Assembly (NCBI RefSeq): GCF_003044185.1
Contig: NZ_PYYB01000001.1
Location: forward strand, 1,942,978 to 2,006,977
DNA length: 64,000 bases
Source of the DNA: Paraconexibacter algicola
Lineage (GTDB): Bacteria > Actinomycetota > Thermoleophilia > Solirubrobacterales > Solirubrobacteraceae
Direction: 5' to 3'
Position numbers and translations under genes: made by a program. Under the pieces are notes generated by a model. The model did not search any database. It was given only the letters and a program-made list of their open reading frames with translations, and had not been told where the DNA came from. Of this stretch, positions 29,364 through 38,149 are shown one piece after another. Numbering within the stretch: position 1 is the first letter of the stretch; every line of letters begins with the position of its first letter.

Positions 29364-31832
29364 TCAGCTCGAGTCCGCGGTCGCGACCACCGCGCTCCAG
29401 TCGCCCTTCGCGAGCGCGGTCGCCGGGATCCGGAACTGGAAGTTGCCGCCGTCGGCGAAGGTGAAGCCCAGCGCCTCGTCCCAGGCGAGGTGCAACAGCA
29501 GCACCGTGTCCGGCTCGGGCTCGTGGCCCTGGACGCCGGGCTCGTGGCCGAGGACCCAGTGGGTGCCCCTGAGCGTGTAGCCGTCGTCGCGCTCCCACGC
29601 GTCGCCTCGCTCGCCGTCGTCGTGGTCGTCCAGGTCGGGGCCGCGTCGGGCGCCGCCCGCGGGCGGCTCGTCCAGCCGTTCGAGCGCCTCGCCGGCCAGC
29701 TCGTGCGCCGCTCGCAGGACTCCGCGCCAGCCGCCCCTGCGGCCGGCCTCCACGACGCGGTCGACCGCTTCGCGCACGTCGACGCCGGCCTCGGAGGACC
29801 CGGCCCGCGGCCCGGGGTCGGGCCGCTCGGTCGCGCCCCGGCCGTCGTCGCCCCGGTCGGGGTCGTCCTCGCCGTCGTCCTCGGCGCTCCCGCGACCGGG
29901 ATCCCGAGGAGGGGCGGCGTCGTCGAGCAGCGCGAACGCGAGGGTCGAGTACGCCTCGGCGCTCGCACCCTCGAGCCCGAGCGTCGTGGCCGTGTCGTAG
30001 CCCGTCGGCAAGGTCAGACGGGGGACGAACCCGACGTGCCGGTCGCGCAGCCGCCGACCGTCGCCGGCGGCCCCGAGCTCGGGCGGGTGCTCGCGCTCCT
30101 GCGGACGGTCTCCCGGCGGGACGAACAGCACGCGCACGGTCGACCCCGGTGTGTTGTCCGCCTCGTCCTCGAACACCTCGTCGGCGAAGTCCGGGTCGAG
30201 CACCGCGAAGAACAGCAGGACGCCTGCGTCGGGCAGGGGCGAGCCGCCCTCGACGGCCGGCAGCTCGGCCAGGTCGACCGCGGCGAGAAAGGTCAGCGCC
30301 CGTCCGCCGCTGGTCCGAGGCCAGTCCGTGCCCGGCGGCAGGAGCGCGGGCCCGCCGAGCCGACTCGTGACGCGTCCGGTCGCCGGCTCGGCGCGCAGGC
30401 CCCACTCTGCGATCTCGTGCGCGAGCCGCCCGGCGTGCTCGGGCAGGCCGCCCTCGGTGAGGAAGCGCTCGAGCGTGGCCCGGTCGCGGTTCGCGGCCGA
30501 CCAGTCGGCGGGCTCGTCGACCGCCGGGGCGCTCAGCGAGCGTCGGAACGCCGCGACGTGCTCGGCGCCGTGGACCTCGGCGGCGGCCTCCCAGCCGATC
30601 TCGTACTCGCTGTCGTACAGGGTCGCGAGCTCCACGAGGTGCAGGAACGGGTCGATCGCACCCGCCGGCACCTCCTGCGCGAGATTCCGCGCGAGCCCCC
30701 GGCGAACGTCGCCGAGCACCCGGACACAGCGGTGCAGGTCGGGCTCCGTCCCGTCGTGCGCGGCCATGGTGTTGAACTCGCGGCAGGCCCGGAGGGTGGC
30801 GGCGTCGCAGGCGGGCTGCAGCGGCGCGGTCGCCTTGTGCCCCGGGCGGTCACGGGTGGCGCGCAGCGCTTCGAGCGCTCCGCCGCTTGCCGGGCGCGCC
30901 CGCGCGTCCCGGCGGATCGCGTCGCCCCCGACGGTCACCTGTCCGGGGAGGGGGCCGGGTCGGGGCTCGTGATCGCGGCGGGCGTCGACCCGGACGACGA
31001 ACGGCTCCTGCACGTCGAGCCCGGCGACCGTCACGACGATCGCGCGGGTCAACCCGGAGACGAGATCCGCGACGAGCGCGTCGTCGTCGGCCCGCGGCGG
31101 CTCCGGACGGTGCGTCACGGCCGACCAGACCACCCGGTCGCCGTCCGGGTCGGCGTCCGCCGCGTCGAGCGCCTGCGAGAGCGCGGGCACGAGCGCCTGC
31201 GCGTCGGTCACGGGCGGCTCGTCATCGTGCCCGGGGGCCTGGAACCGTCCGAGGCCGGTGAACCCGCGGCGCAGCTCGTCCAGTCGGCCCTCGTCGTCGA
31301 ACGTCGCCCGGAGCGTGACGCGGGTGCCGACCTCGTTCTCCCAGGTGCTGGCGGCCGCCCCGCGCGCCGGGCGCCCTTCGATCCACGTCCAGCGCTCGAC
31401 CTCGACGTCCTGGCCGTCCTCGGTGGTGGCGACGAGGACGACCCGGCCGTCCTCGTCGAGGACGAGCTGCTCGACCGTGCCCGGGTGTCGCACGCGCGTG
31501 ATCCCCCCGGCCGCGGGAAGTGCGGCGCTCAGGACCAACGGCGCCGCGCCCTCCGGGCCGGGGCGCTCGTGGATGACGATCGTGCCGTCGGCGTCGAGGC
31601 CGACGCGCTCGTCGCGGTCCCGCGGTGGCGGGCTGAACTCCCCCGGGGGCCGGCCGAAGCGCTCCTGCGCCCAGGGCACCGGGTCCGGGCCGCCGTGACG
31701 GATGTCGTCCCGCCAGGAGACGACCCGCGACCGTGCGAGCGCGCGGAACGCGTCAGCGCCGCCGTCGGCGCGGATGCGTGCGAACGTCTCCAGGACGGTT
31801 CGGCAGGCGTCCCGGAGGATGGCCTCGGTCAC
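29364..31832 (-). CDS. Large DUF1963 (YwqG-like) protein coupled to a toxin-antitoxin pair
   Basis: The product has about 822 residues from GTG 31832; the stop of vapC overlaps as GTGA. The C-terminal half has the DUF1963/YwqG pattern: TSRLGGPALLPPGTDWPRTSGGRALTFLAAVDLAEL, then GVLLFFAVLDPD, an acidic disordered insert (AEDDGEDDPDRGDDGRG, about residue 640), and LHLAWDEALGFTFADGGNFQFRI. The N-terminal 200 residues (TRVRHPGTVEQLVLDEDGRVVLVATT...) look like a separate beta-rich domain, and 200-420 is helical. No signal peptide or TM is visible. YwqG-like domains recur in bacterial immunity and polymorphic-toxin neighbourhoods, but the role here is unknown. Confidence 0.75.
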   Translation of the reverse strand: MTEAILRDACRTVLETFARIRADGGADAFRALARSRVVSWRDDIRHGGPDPVPWAQERFGRPPGEFSPPPRDRDERVGLDADGTIVIHERPGPEGAAPLVLSAALPAAGGITRVRHPGTVEQLVLDEDGRVVLVATTEDGQDVEVERWTWIEGRPARGAAASTWENEVGTRVTLRATFDDEGRLDELRRGFTGLGRFQAPGHDDEPPVTDAQALVPALSQALDAADADPDGDRVVWSAVTHRPEPPRADDDALVADLVSGLTRAIVVTVAGLDVQEPFVVRVDARRDHEPRPGPLPGQVTVGGDAIRRDARARPASGGALEALRATRDRPGHKATAPLQPACDAATLRACREFNTMAAHDGTEPDLHRCVRVLGDVRRGLARNLAQEVPAGAIDPFLHLVELATLYDSEYEIGWEAAAEVHGAEHVAAFRRSLSAPAVDEPADWSAANRDRATLERFLTEGGLPEHAGRLAHEIAEWGLRAEPATGRVTSRLGGPALLPPGTDWPRTSGGRALTFLAAVDLAELPAVEGGSPLPDAGVLLFFAVLDPDFADEVFEDEADNTPGSTVRVLFVPPGDRPQEREHPPELGAAGDGRRLRDRHVGFVPRLTLPTGYDTATTLGLEGASAEAYSTLAFALLDDAAPPRDPGRGSAEDDGEDDPDRGDDGRGATERPDPGPRAGSSEAGVDVREAVDRVVEAGRRGGWRGVLRAAHELAGEALERLDEPPAGGARRGPDLDDHDDGERGDAWERDDGYTLRGTHWVLGHEPGVQGHEPEPDTVLLLHLAWDEALGFTFADGGNFQFRIPATALAKGDWSAVVATADSS

Positions 31833-32200
31833 CACAGGACCGCGCAGCCGTACTCCCGCAGGCGCGGGTCGCCGGTGACCAGGACGCACCGCTCGAGCAT
31901 CGCCTGCGCGACGATGACCCGGTCGAACGGGTCGCCGTGCACGAGCGGGAGGTCCGCGGCGAACCGGCCGTGCGCCGCGGTGATGGGGACTTCGGCGATG
32001 TCGGCCGTCTGGAGGACGTCGTGGAGGTCGACGCCGGTGTACTTCCCGGCCTTGCGCTTGATCGTGAGCTCCCAGACGCTCGCCGCGCTGAGCAGTCGCT
32101 CGTTGCCGGGATCGTCGATGGCCTCGCCGGCGCGCTGGCTCAGCCGCGGGTCGTCCGTGACCCACCAGACGGCGGCATGGGTGTCCAGCAGCAGCCTCAC
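31829..32200 (-). CDS. vapC: PIN-domain ribonuclease toxin (VapC family)
   Basis: The 123-residue PIN domain has acidic residues expected at the active site: D6 (LLLDTHA), E44 (ASVWELTIK), D93 (GDPFDRVIVAQA) and D111 (LVTGD). This layout matches VapC toxins of the Sll0205-like PIN subgroup, which cleave RNA. ATG 32200 overlaps the antitoxin stop by ATGA, and its own stop overlaps the DUF1963 gene by GTGA, so three genes are coupled in one transcript. Confidence 0.92.
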   Translation of the reverse strand: MRLLLDTHAAVWWVTDDPRLSQRAGEAIDDPGNERLLSAASVWELTIKRKAGKYTGVDLHDVLQTADIAEVPITAAHGRFAADLPLVHGDPFDRVIVAQAMLERCVLVTGDPRLREYGCAVLW

Positions 32201-32460
32201 CCGGCCTCGCCGGACGGCAGGATCCCGAACATCCGCCCGTAGAGCTCCTCGTCTCCCGGCAGGTCGACCTCGCTCGACCTCACGTGCTTGAACAGGCCCC
32301 GGCCCCGCACCTCCCGAGGGCCGCCGTCGACCTCGACCACCGGGACGAGCTTGGCGACCGGACGGCCACCGCGGGTGACGAGGACCTCCGCCCCGGCCTC
32401 GACCTCGCGCATGAGCGAGGACAGGTTGGTCTTCGCCTCGTGGATGCCGACGGTCTTCAC
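32197..32460 (-). CDS. Antitoxin of the Phd/YefM type (VapB partner)
   Basis: The 87-residue protein begins VKTVGIHEAKTNLSSLMREVEAGAEVLVTRGGRPVAKLVP, the standard Phd/YefM DNA-binding fold. The C-terminal half (RGRGLFKHVRSSEVDLPGDEELYGRMFG) is the flexible toxin-binding tail. The start is taken as GTG 32460; the reading frame is open to 32496 but the added residues do not fit the family. It would neutralise the PIN toxin and repress the operon. Confidence 0.9.
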   Translation of the reverse strand: MKTVGIHEAKTNLSSLMREVEAGAEVLVTRGGRPVAKLVPVVEVDGGPREVRGRGLFKHVRSSEVDLPGDEELYGRMFGILPSGEAG

Positions 32461-32505
32461 GGAGCCCAACCTAGACCCCGCGGACCAACAGGTCAACCAG
32501 TCCGA

Positions 32506-33135
32506 CTAACCACGTTGCGCGACCACGGTCGTGTGGAACGGCGTGCGGTGCTCCTGCACGACCGCGAAGCCGGTCGCGTCGAGCATCGCGCGCAGCGCGC
32601 TCGGGGTGATCGCCCAGTACCAGTTGACGTAGCTGCGGGCCGGGTCGAACGGCTCGGTGTGCGTCGGGTGGATCCCCGGCTCGGGCGCGAACACGCAGAC
32701 GTTCCGCGCGCCGATCCGCTCGGGGATCGTCTCGGTCGCGAGGATCAGCGTCTCGCGCGTCACGGAGCGCAGCCGCTCGAGCGTCAGCAGCGGGTGCGGC
32801 GCGTGGTAGAGCACCCCGCTGCACCAGACGACGTCGTGCGGGCCGAGCCCGGCGAGCGCCACCTCGTCGTGCAGGTCCCCCTGCACGAACCGCATCCGCG
32901 AGCGACGGCGGGCGTGCTCGGCCTGGAACTCCGGGGTCTCGCCCATGAGGTCCATGCCGCTGACCTCGCTGGCGCCCGCGTCCTCGGCGGCGAACGCGAT
33001 CGCCCCGTGCACCGACCACATGCAGCCCACGTCCGCGAACGACCGGCCGGCGACGTGCGCGGCGACGAGCTCCTCACGGGGCGGGGTGGCGCGCGAGAGC
33101 CGGGCGCGCAGGCGGGCGGGGATGAGCGGCGTCAC
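32506..33135 (-). CDS. SAM-dependent methyltransferase
   Basis: The product has 209 residues from GTG 33135. Motif I reads SFADVGCMWSVHGAIAFAAEDAGA near residue 35, followed by an acidic motif II (SGMDLMGETPEF) and FVQGDLHDE. VVWCSGVLYHAPHPLLTLERL is the post-motif typical of class I methyltransferases related to the CmoB/DUF1698 group. The C-terminal NWYWAITPSALRAMLDATGF is the common substrate-side helix. The target is unknown. A single gene between the toxin operon and the secreted propeller protein. Confidence 0.82.
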   Translation of the reverse strand: MTPLIPARLRARLSRATPPREELVAAHVAGRSFADVGCMWSVHGAIAFAAEDAGASEVSGMDLMGETPEFQAEHARRRSRMRFVQGDLHDEVALAGLGPHDVVWCSGVLYHAPHPLLTLERLRSVTRETLILATETIPERIGARNVCVFAPEPGIHPTHTEPFDPARSYVNWYWAITPSALRAMLDATGFAVVQEHRTPFHTTVVAQRG

Positions 33136-33174
33136 GGTGCGCGGCAGGCTACCCGCCCGCCGCGCCCGGGCGGC

Positions 33175-34680
33175 CTACGAGCAGATCCGGATCTTCAGCG
33201 AGACCGACTTCTTCGGGACCTTCTTGGTCTTGCGGACCTTGATGAACGCGCGGGCGCGCATCGTGATCGTGCTGCCCTTCGCCGCGGTCGCGGTGGCCGT
33301 GAGGGTCTGGCGGAACGGCGCCTTGCGGTCGGTGCGCAGGATCCGGCCGTCGATCGAGAAGTCGACCTTCGTGACCTTCACGAACAGGTTGCCCTTGCGC
33401 TTCTGCTTGCGGACCGTGAGCGTGGCGGTGAAGCGTCCTCCGCGCGGCACGCACGTGCGCGGGCCCGACACCGTGAAGCTGCCGCCGTTGGACGACCCGC
33501 TGGCGCTCGACGGCAGCCCCGAGGGCCCACCCGGCACGAACGTCGGCGTGGTGGGCGTCGGGGTGGGGGACGGGATCACCGGCGTCGGCGTCGTGGCGGG
33601 GACCGCCGGGGTGAGGTCCGCGGCGCGCAGCAGGTTGCCCTCCCCCTTGTAGACGACGAGACCCTGGCCGCTGTCGTCGATCCCGACGTCCGGGAACGTG
33701 CCGCTCTCCGCCGCGACGACCCGCAGCGCGTAGGTCGCCCCGCCGTCGCTGGACACCATCGCGTAGACGGCGCCCCCGAGCGCGCCCGCCCGCACGCTGT
33801 CGCCCCCGTCCTCGGACGCGTCGCTGCGCGACAGCGAGCCCGTGAACGGCACGGTCGCGACGGGCGCGCCGAACGAGCCGCCCGCGAGCTTGCGCACGCG
33901 CACGGTGCCCCCGGTGCGCGAGAACGCGTAGGTCTGCCCGCCGCCGGACACGACGTCCGTGTCCTTCTCGCCCGCGCCCAGGAGCGTCGGGCCGACCCAG
34001 TTGCCGACGAGGTCCGCGCCCGCCTGGTCGGGGAGCGTCCAGAAGTAGGCGTTGTCGAGGTTGTTCGCCACCGCGACGAGCCCGGGGGCGCCCGCCCGCG
34101 CGACCGCGAGGTCGTAGACGAGGAACGGCACGCCGCCGTCCCCGAGCATCGCGGAGGTGTCGGTCGCCGCCTCCGACCCGTCGAGCGCCCAGCGGTCCAT
34201 CCGGCGCCCCGAGTTCGTCGACGGGGTCAGCACGAACCCGCCGTCGAGCCGCAGCGGGCGCCGCGCGTCGGTCCCCGGGTTCGCGTCGCTGACCGCGGTC
34301 GGACCGGTCCACGTCGCGCCGTCGTCGACCGACCGCCAGATCCGGACGTTCCCGGCGACGTAGCGCGTGTCGACGAGGGTCAGCTCGCCGGAGCCCGCGT
34401 TGCGCAGCAGCCACGGCTGCTCGACGTCGGACGGCGCGCCGATCGTCGCGGTCGCCGCGCACGCCCGCGCGCCGCGCGGCAGGCGGCAGAACGCCACCTG
34501 GGTGGCGCTCGTCTGCCAGGCCACGTAGGCGGTCCCGTCGGCGTCGTTCATCGCGACGGAGAACTTGTCGTTGCCGTTGGTGGTGGTCCCGAGGGTGAAG
34601 GGCGTGCCCGCCGTGGCGGGGGCGGCGGCGAGCAGGGTCGCGGCCGTGACCAGGGAGACCGTCGTGCGCATCCGGTGCAT
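33175..34680 (-). CDS. Secreted beta-propeller-like protein with Pro/Thr stalk and basic C-terminal domain
   Basis: This 501-residue protein has a signal peptide (SLVTAATLLAAAPATAG). BNR/sialidase-like repeats follow (IWRSVDDGATWTGP, AMVSSDGGATYALRV) across residues 30-355. A P/T-rich stalk (TPTPVIPSPTPTPTTPTF) spans about 360-385. The C-terminal domain (TCVPRGGRFTATLTVRKQKRKGNLFVKVTKVDFSIDGR...) resembles the C-terminal beta domains of other secreted proteins here. No catalytic sialidase set can be recognised, so binding or structural use is more likely. ATG 34680 and 34671 are both possible starts. Confidence 0.75.
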   Translation of the reverse strand: MHRMRTTVSLVTAATLLAAAPATAGTPFTLGTTTNGNDKFSVAMNDADGTAYVAWQTSATQVAFCRLPRGARACAATATIGAPSDVEQPWLLRNAGSGELTLVDTRYVAGNVRIWRSVDDGATWTGPTAVSDANPGTDARRPLRLDGGFVLTPSTNSGRRMDRWALDGSEAATDTSAMLGDGGVPFLVYDLAVARAGAPGLVAVANNLDNAYFWTLPDQAGADLVGNWVGPTLLGAGEKDTDVVSGGGQTYAFSRTGGTVRVRKLAGGSFGAPVATVPFTGSLSRSDASEDGGDSVRAGALGGAVYAMVSSDGGATYALRVVAAESGTFPDVGIDDSGQGLVVYKGEGNLLRAADLTPAVPATTPTPVIPSPTPTPTTPTFVPGGPSGLPSSASGSSNGGSFTVSGPRTCVPRGGRFTATLTVRKQKRKGNLFVKVTKVDFSIDGRILRTDRKAPFRQTLTATATAAKGSTITMRARAFIKVRKTKKVPKKSVSLKIRICS

Positions 34681-34784
34681 GACCGGCGACGCTAGCCCCG
34701 CACCCGCGAGCGGTCCAGCGATACGAGACGGATGTGCGACCCGCGCCGTCCGCGGCGCTGCGCCGTCGCGCCGCGCCAGCCGCC

Positions 34785-36425
34785 ATGATCCCCGCCATGG
34801 AGCGGTTGCGCGGACGGATCGGACGCCCGGAGGCGCTCGTCTGGGGCCTGCTCGTGCTCGGCGCGCTCGTCCTGCGGCTGATCGACCTCGGCGACCGCTC
34901 GTTCCACCACGACGAGAGCCAGATCGCGTACTTCTCGTGGTCGACGATCACGCAGCAGCACACCTACGAGTACAACCCGCTGCTGCACGGCCCGTGGCAG
35001 TACTACGCCACCGCGCTCACCTACAAGCTGTTCGGCGTCTCCGACTTCGCCGCCCGCTCGGGGCCCGCGCTGCTCGGCACGCTGATGGTCGCGATGCCGT
35101 TCTTCGTGCGCCGGCACATCGGCCGCATCGCCGCCTACTCCGCGGCCGTCGGGCTCGCGATCGGCCCGTCCTACCTCTACTACTCGCGCTTCACGCGCGA
35201 GGACATCCACATCGCCGCGATGACGCTCGCGGTGATCGTGATCGTCATCCGGATGCTCGACACGCCCCGCCGCTGGCATCCGCCCGTGCTGTTCGCGCTG
35301 CTCGCCGCGACGCTCACGGTCAAGGAGTCCGGCCTGATCTTCGGGTTCCTCTGCGCGCTGTTCATCGTCGCGCTGCTCGTCGGGGCGCGCGTACGGCACA
35401 CCGGACGCACCCGTGCGGTGCAGGTGGCGCTCGCCGTCGGCTGGCGCCCGTGGGTGCTGGCGGGCCTCGCGTTCGTGCTCGTCTACTGCGCGTTCTTCTC
35501 GAGCTTCGGCAGCCACTGGGCCGGCATCTGGGACGGGATCTACGAGGGCCCGAAGTACTGGATCGACCAGCACGACGTCGGCCGCGGCGGGGAGCGCTGG
35601 TACCTCTACGCGGGGATCCTCGGCGGCTACGAGTGGCCCGTCGTCCTGTTCGGCCTGGTCGGGGCGGTCGCCGTGCTGCGCTGGGCGGTGCGCCCGTCGA
35701 CGGAGATCCCGGGGTTCACCGACCGGGTCGCCCCGCACGTGCGCGTGCTCGCCGTCTTCCTCGTCTGGCTGTTCGTCGCCTCGTTCACCGGCTACTCGAT
35801 CGCCGGGGAGCGGTTCGCGTGGCTGATCCTCCACCCGCTGCTGCCGCTGCTGCTGCTCGCCGGGATCGGCCTGCAGGTCGTGTGGGCGGGCCGCGACCGG
35901 GTGCTGCCGCGGGTCGCGCTCGGCCTGCTCGTGCTCGGCCTCGCGTCGACGGTCTACTCCTCCTACCGGGTCAACGCCGACGACCCCGTCGACCCCAGCG
36001 AGCTGCTCGTCACCACCCAGTCCGGCCCGGAGATCCCGGCGGCCTCGCAGCGGCTGCACGACCTCGACACCAAGCTCCAGCGCTCCCAGGGCCGCCGGCT
36101 CAGCATCACGATCGACCCCAACGACGGGGCGTCGTTCCCGTGGGCCTGGTACCTGCGGGACCTGCAGGTCTCCTACGACGCCGGGGTGCGGACACCCGGC
36201 TACACCCCGTCGACGGACGCGCTGGTCCTGACCGCCGGATCGCAGGTCGCGGGCCTCGGCGGCCTGCAGGCGTACGATGCGCGCCCGATCCTGCTGCGGT
36301 CCGGCTGGGCGCGCGACTGGGGGGACGCGACGCCGCGCGCGTGGTGGAACTGGTACTTCAAGCGGCAGGCGTGGGGCCCGCTCTCGGACCTCGACGAGAC
36401 GCTGTTCATCCGGAAGGGGCTCTAG
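34785..36425 (+). CDS. TIGR03663 family membrane protein (GT39-like)
   Basis: This protein of about 546 residues has ten or more TM segments. The first periplasmic loop carries the GT-C signature DRSFHHDESQIAYFSW, with the acidic pair HDE typical of PMT/GT39-like enzymes using polyprenyl-phosphate sugars. FTREDIHIAAMTLAV and a C-terminal soluble region (from about 410) complete the TIGR03663 pattern. Family members occur in Chloroflexi, archaea and some actinobacteria; substrates are unknown. ATG 34797 is an alternative start. The next gene starts 3 nt after its stop. A DUF2298 (TIGR03662-like) gene lies 1.7 kb downstream on the opposite strand. Confidence 0.88.
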   Translation: MIPAMERLRGRIGRPEALVWGLLVLGALVLRLIDLGDRSFHHDESQIAYFSWSTITQQHTYEYNPLLHGPWQYYATALTYKLFGVSDFAARSGPALLGTLMVAMPFFVRRHIGRIAAYSAAVGLAIGPSYLYYSRFTREDIHIAAMTLAVIVIVIRMLDTPRRWHPPVLFALLAATLTVKESGLIFGFLCALFIVALLVGARVRHTGRTRAVQVALAVGWRPWVLAGLAFVLVYCAFFSSFGSHWAGIWDGIYEGPKYWIDQHDVGRGGERWYLYAGILGGYEWPVVLFGLVGAVAVLRWAVRPSTEIPGFTDRVAPHVRVLAVFLVWLFVASFTGYSIAGERFAWLILHPLLPLLLLAGIGLQVVWAGRDRVLPRVALGLLVLGLASTVYSSYRVNADDPVDPSELLVTTQSGPEIPAASQRLHDLDTKLQRSQGRRLSITIDPNDGASFPWAWYLRDLQVSYDAGVRTPGYTPSTDALVLTAGSQVAGLGGLQAYDARPILLRSGWARDWGDATPRAWWNWYFKRQAWGPLSDLDETLFIRKGL

Positions 36426-36428
36426 ACG

Positions 36429-37067
36429 GTGCGCGTGACGATCAAGCTGTTCGCCGGGTTGAAGGAGCGTGCGGGCGCCTCGGAGATCGAGGTCGACCTG
36501 CCCGACGGCGCGCGCGTGCGTGACGCGATCGCGGCGATCGAGCACCTCGCCCCGCCCGGCCTCTGCCTCGTGCTCGCGGTCAACCGCATGTACGCCGGGG
36601 AGGACCAGCTGCTGTCGCCCGGGGACGAGCTCGCCGTCGTGCCGCCCGTCAGCGGCGGGGCGCCGCGCGTGCACGTCGCGATCCGGGAGGAGCCGCTGTC
36701 GCTCGACGGGCTCGCCGGGTTCGTCGCCGACCCGGCCGCCGGGGCCGTCGTGACGTTCGACGGCCGCACCCGCGACGTCGACTTCCTCGACTACGAGGCG
36801 TACGCCGAGATGGCGGAGCCGGTCCTGCGGGAGGTCGCCGAGGCGGCGGTCGCCCGGCACGGCCTGTGCGCGGCGGCGGTCGAGCACCGGATCGGGCGCG
36901 TGCCGCTCGGGGAGCCGTCGGTGCTCGTCGCCGTGAGCGCCGGGCACCGGCCCGAGGCGTTCCTCGGGGCGCGCGAGATCATCGACGAGCTGAAGGACCG
37001 CGCCCCGATCTGGAAGAAGGAAGAGGGCGACTGGAAGCACGAGTCGGTCCCGCCGACCAGGCCGTGA
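36429..37067 (+). CDS. Fused MoaD-MoaE molybdopterin synthase
   Basis: The 212-residue fusion makes both subunits of molybdopterin synthase, which converts precursor Z (cPMP) to molybdopterin. Residues 1-77 are MoaD (VTIKLFAGLKERAG), ending PPVSGG with the thiocarboxylate glycines G76-G77. Residues 78-212 are MoaE (VHVAIREEPLSLD...GAVVTFDGRTRD...YEAYAEMAE...APIWKKE), keeping catalytic-type lysines K196-K197. The diglycine must become C-terminal to be thiocarboxylated, so cleavage or another mechanism is implied, as for MoaX-type fusions. The loop between GRTRD and YEAY is several residues shorter than usual. GTG 36429 follows TIGR03663 by 3 nt; the stop overlaps the SelB-like gene (GTGA). Confidence 0.92.
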   Translation: MRVTIKLFAGLKERAGASEIEVDLPDGARVRDAIAAIEHLAPPGLCLVLAVNRMYAGEDQLLSPGDELAVVPPVSGGAPRVHVAIREEPLSLDGLAGFVADPAAGAVVTFDGRTRDVDFLDYEAYAEMAEPVLREVAEAAVARHGLCAAAVEHRIGRVPLGEPSVLVAVSAGHRPEAFLGAREIIDELKDRAPIWKKEEGDWKHESVPPTRP

Positions 37068-38131
37068 GCGCCCGCACCGTCGCGTTCGCCGGACCGGTCG
37101 GGGTCGGGAAGACCGCGCTGGTCGCGGCGCTCGCCGGGATCGAGGACGCGCTCGTCGGGGCGCAGGAGCACCGCACGGGCCGCACCGCCCTGCCCCACGA
37201 GGTGCTCTGCGACGGCGTCGGGCTGGTCGACCTGCCCGGGAGCGTGTCGGGGCCGGTGCTGGCCGCGCTCGCCGCGGCCGACGCCCACGTGCTCTGCGTG
37301 GCCGCCGACGACGGGCCCACCCCCGAGCTGCTCGAGCACGCCCACCTGCTGGCGGCGCTCGACCGGCCGGTCGCGGCCGTCTGCCTCACCCGCTGCGACC
37401 GGGCCGGCGCCGCCCCCGGGCTCGCTGCGGGCCTGCCCGCGGTCGACGCCGCCGTCCCGGTGCTGCGCACGGACGCGGCGGCGACGGGCGCGGTCGATCC
37501 CGCGCCGCTGCTCGACGTCGTGCGCGGCGTCGACCGGCGGCCGGCGACCGGACCGGTCGTGCTGCACGTCGAGTCGGTGCAGGAGGTCCCCGGGGCCGGG
37601 ACCGCGGTCGTCGGCGGCGTGCTGCGCGGCACGCTCGCGGTCGGCGCGGCGCTGCAGCTCCTGCCCGCCTGGCACGACGCGCTCGTCGGCGCGGTCCGGG
37701 TGCGCGGCGCGCTCGCGACGCAGGCGGTCGCCGGGGATCGCGTCGTCGTGCGCCTCGACGGCGTCCCCGCCGGGGAGGTCGCGCCGGGGGACGCTCTCGT
37801 CGGCCCCGAGGCCGGGGTCGTGCGCTCCCGCGTCCTGGACGTCGCGCTGGGCGAGCACGTGCGGCTCGCGCACGGCTCGGCGGTCACCGTGCTCGCCGGG
37901 GCGCGCGAGGTGCGCGCGGAGGTCGCGTGGCTCGGTGGCCGCTTCCACCAGCTGCGGCTCGCCGCGCAGGACGAGCTGCTCGTGGCCCCGTGGGACCGCG
38001 TCGTGCTGCGCACCGGGGCGGGCGAGGTGGCGGGCGCGGACGTCCTCGATCCCGCCGCGCGCCGGCAGGGGCCGTCGCGCGAGCTGCTCGCCGCCCTGGC
38101 CCGCCGGGCGCGCGGCGAGCGCGACGGCTGA
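37064..38131 (+). CDS. SelB/EF1A-like translational GTPase lacking the C-terminal winged helices
   Basis: The protein has 355 residues from GTG 37064. The GTPase domain has the P-loop AGPVGVGKT (residues 9-17), DLPGS as G3 and TRCD in place of NKxD; switch I is poorly conserved. Domain II (HVESVQEVPGAGTAVVGGVLRGTLAVG) and domain III (VTVLAGAREVRAEVAWLGG...PWDRVVLRTGAGEVAGADVLDPA) follow the SelB pattern closely, and the protein ends there. SelB proteins need four more winged-helix domains to bind SECIS RNA. Selenocysteine delivery is therefore doubtful; no selA, selD or tRNA-Sec is visible. It is translationally coupled to moaDE. Confidence 0.78.
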   Translation: MSARTVAFAGPVGVGKTALVAALAGIEDALVGAQEHRTGRTALPHEVLCDGVGLVDLPGSVSGPVLAALAAADAHVLCVAADDGPTPELLEHAHLLAALDRPVAAVCLTRCDRAGAAPGLAAGLPAVDAAVPVLRTDAAATGAVDPAPLLDVVRGVDRRPATGPVVLHVESVQEVPGAGTAVVGGVLRGTLAVGAALQLLPAWHDALVGAVRVRGALATQAVAGDRVVVRLDGVPAGEVAPGDALVGPEAGVVRSRVLDVALGEHVRLAHGSAVTVLAGAREVRAEVAWLGGRFHQLRLAAQDELLVAPWDRVVLRTGAGEVAGADVLDPAARRQGPSRELLAALARRARGERDG

Positions 38132-38149
38132 GCTCGCCGCCGGAGGCGG

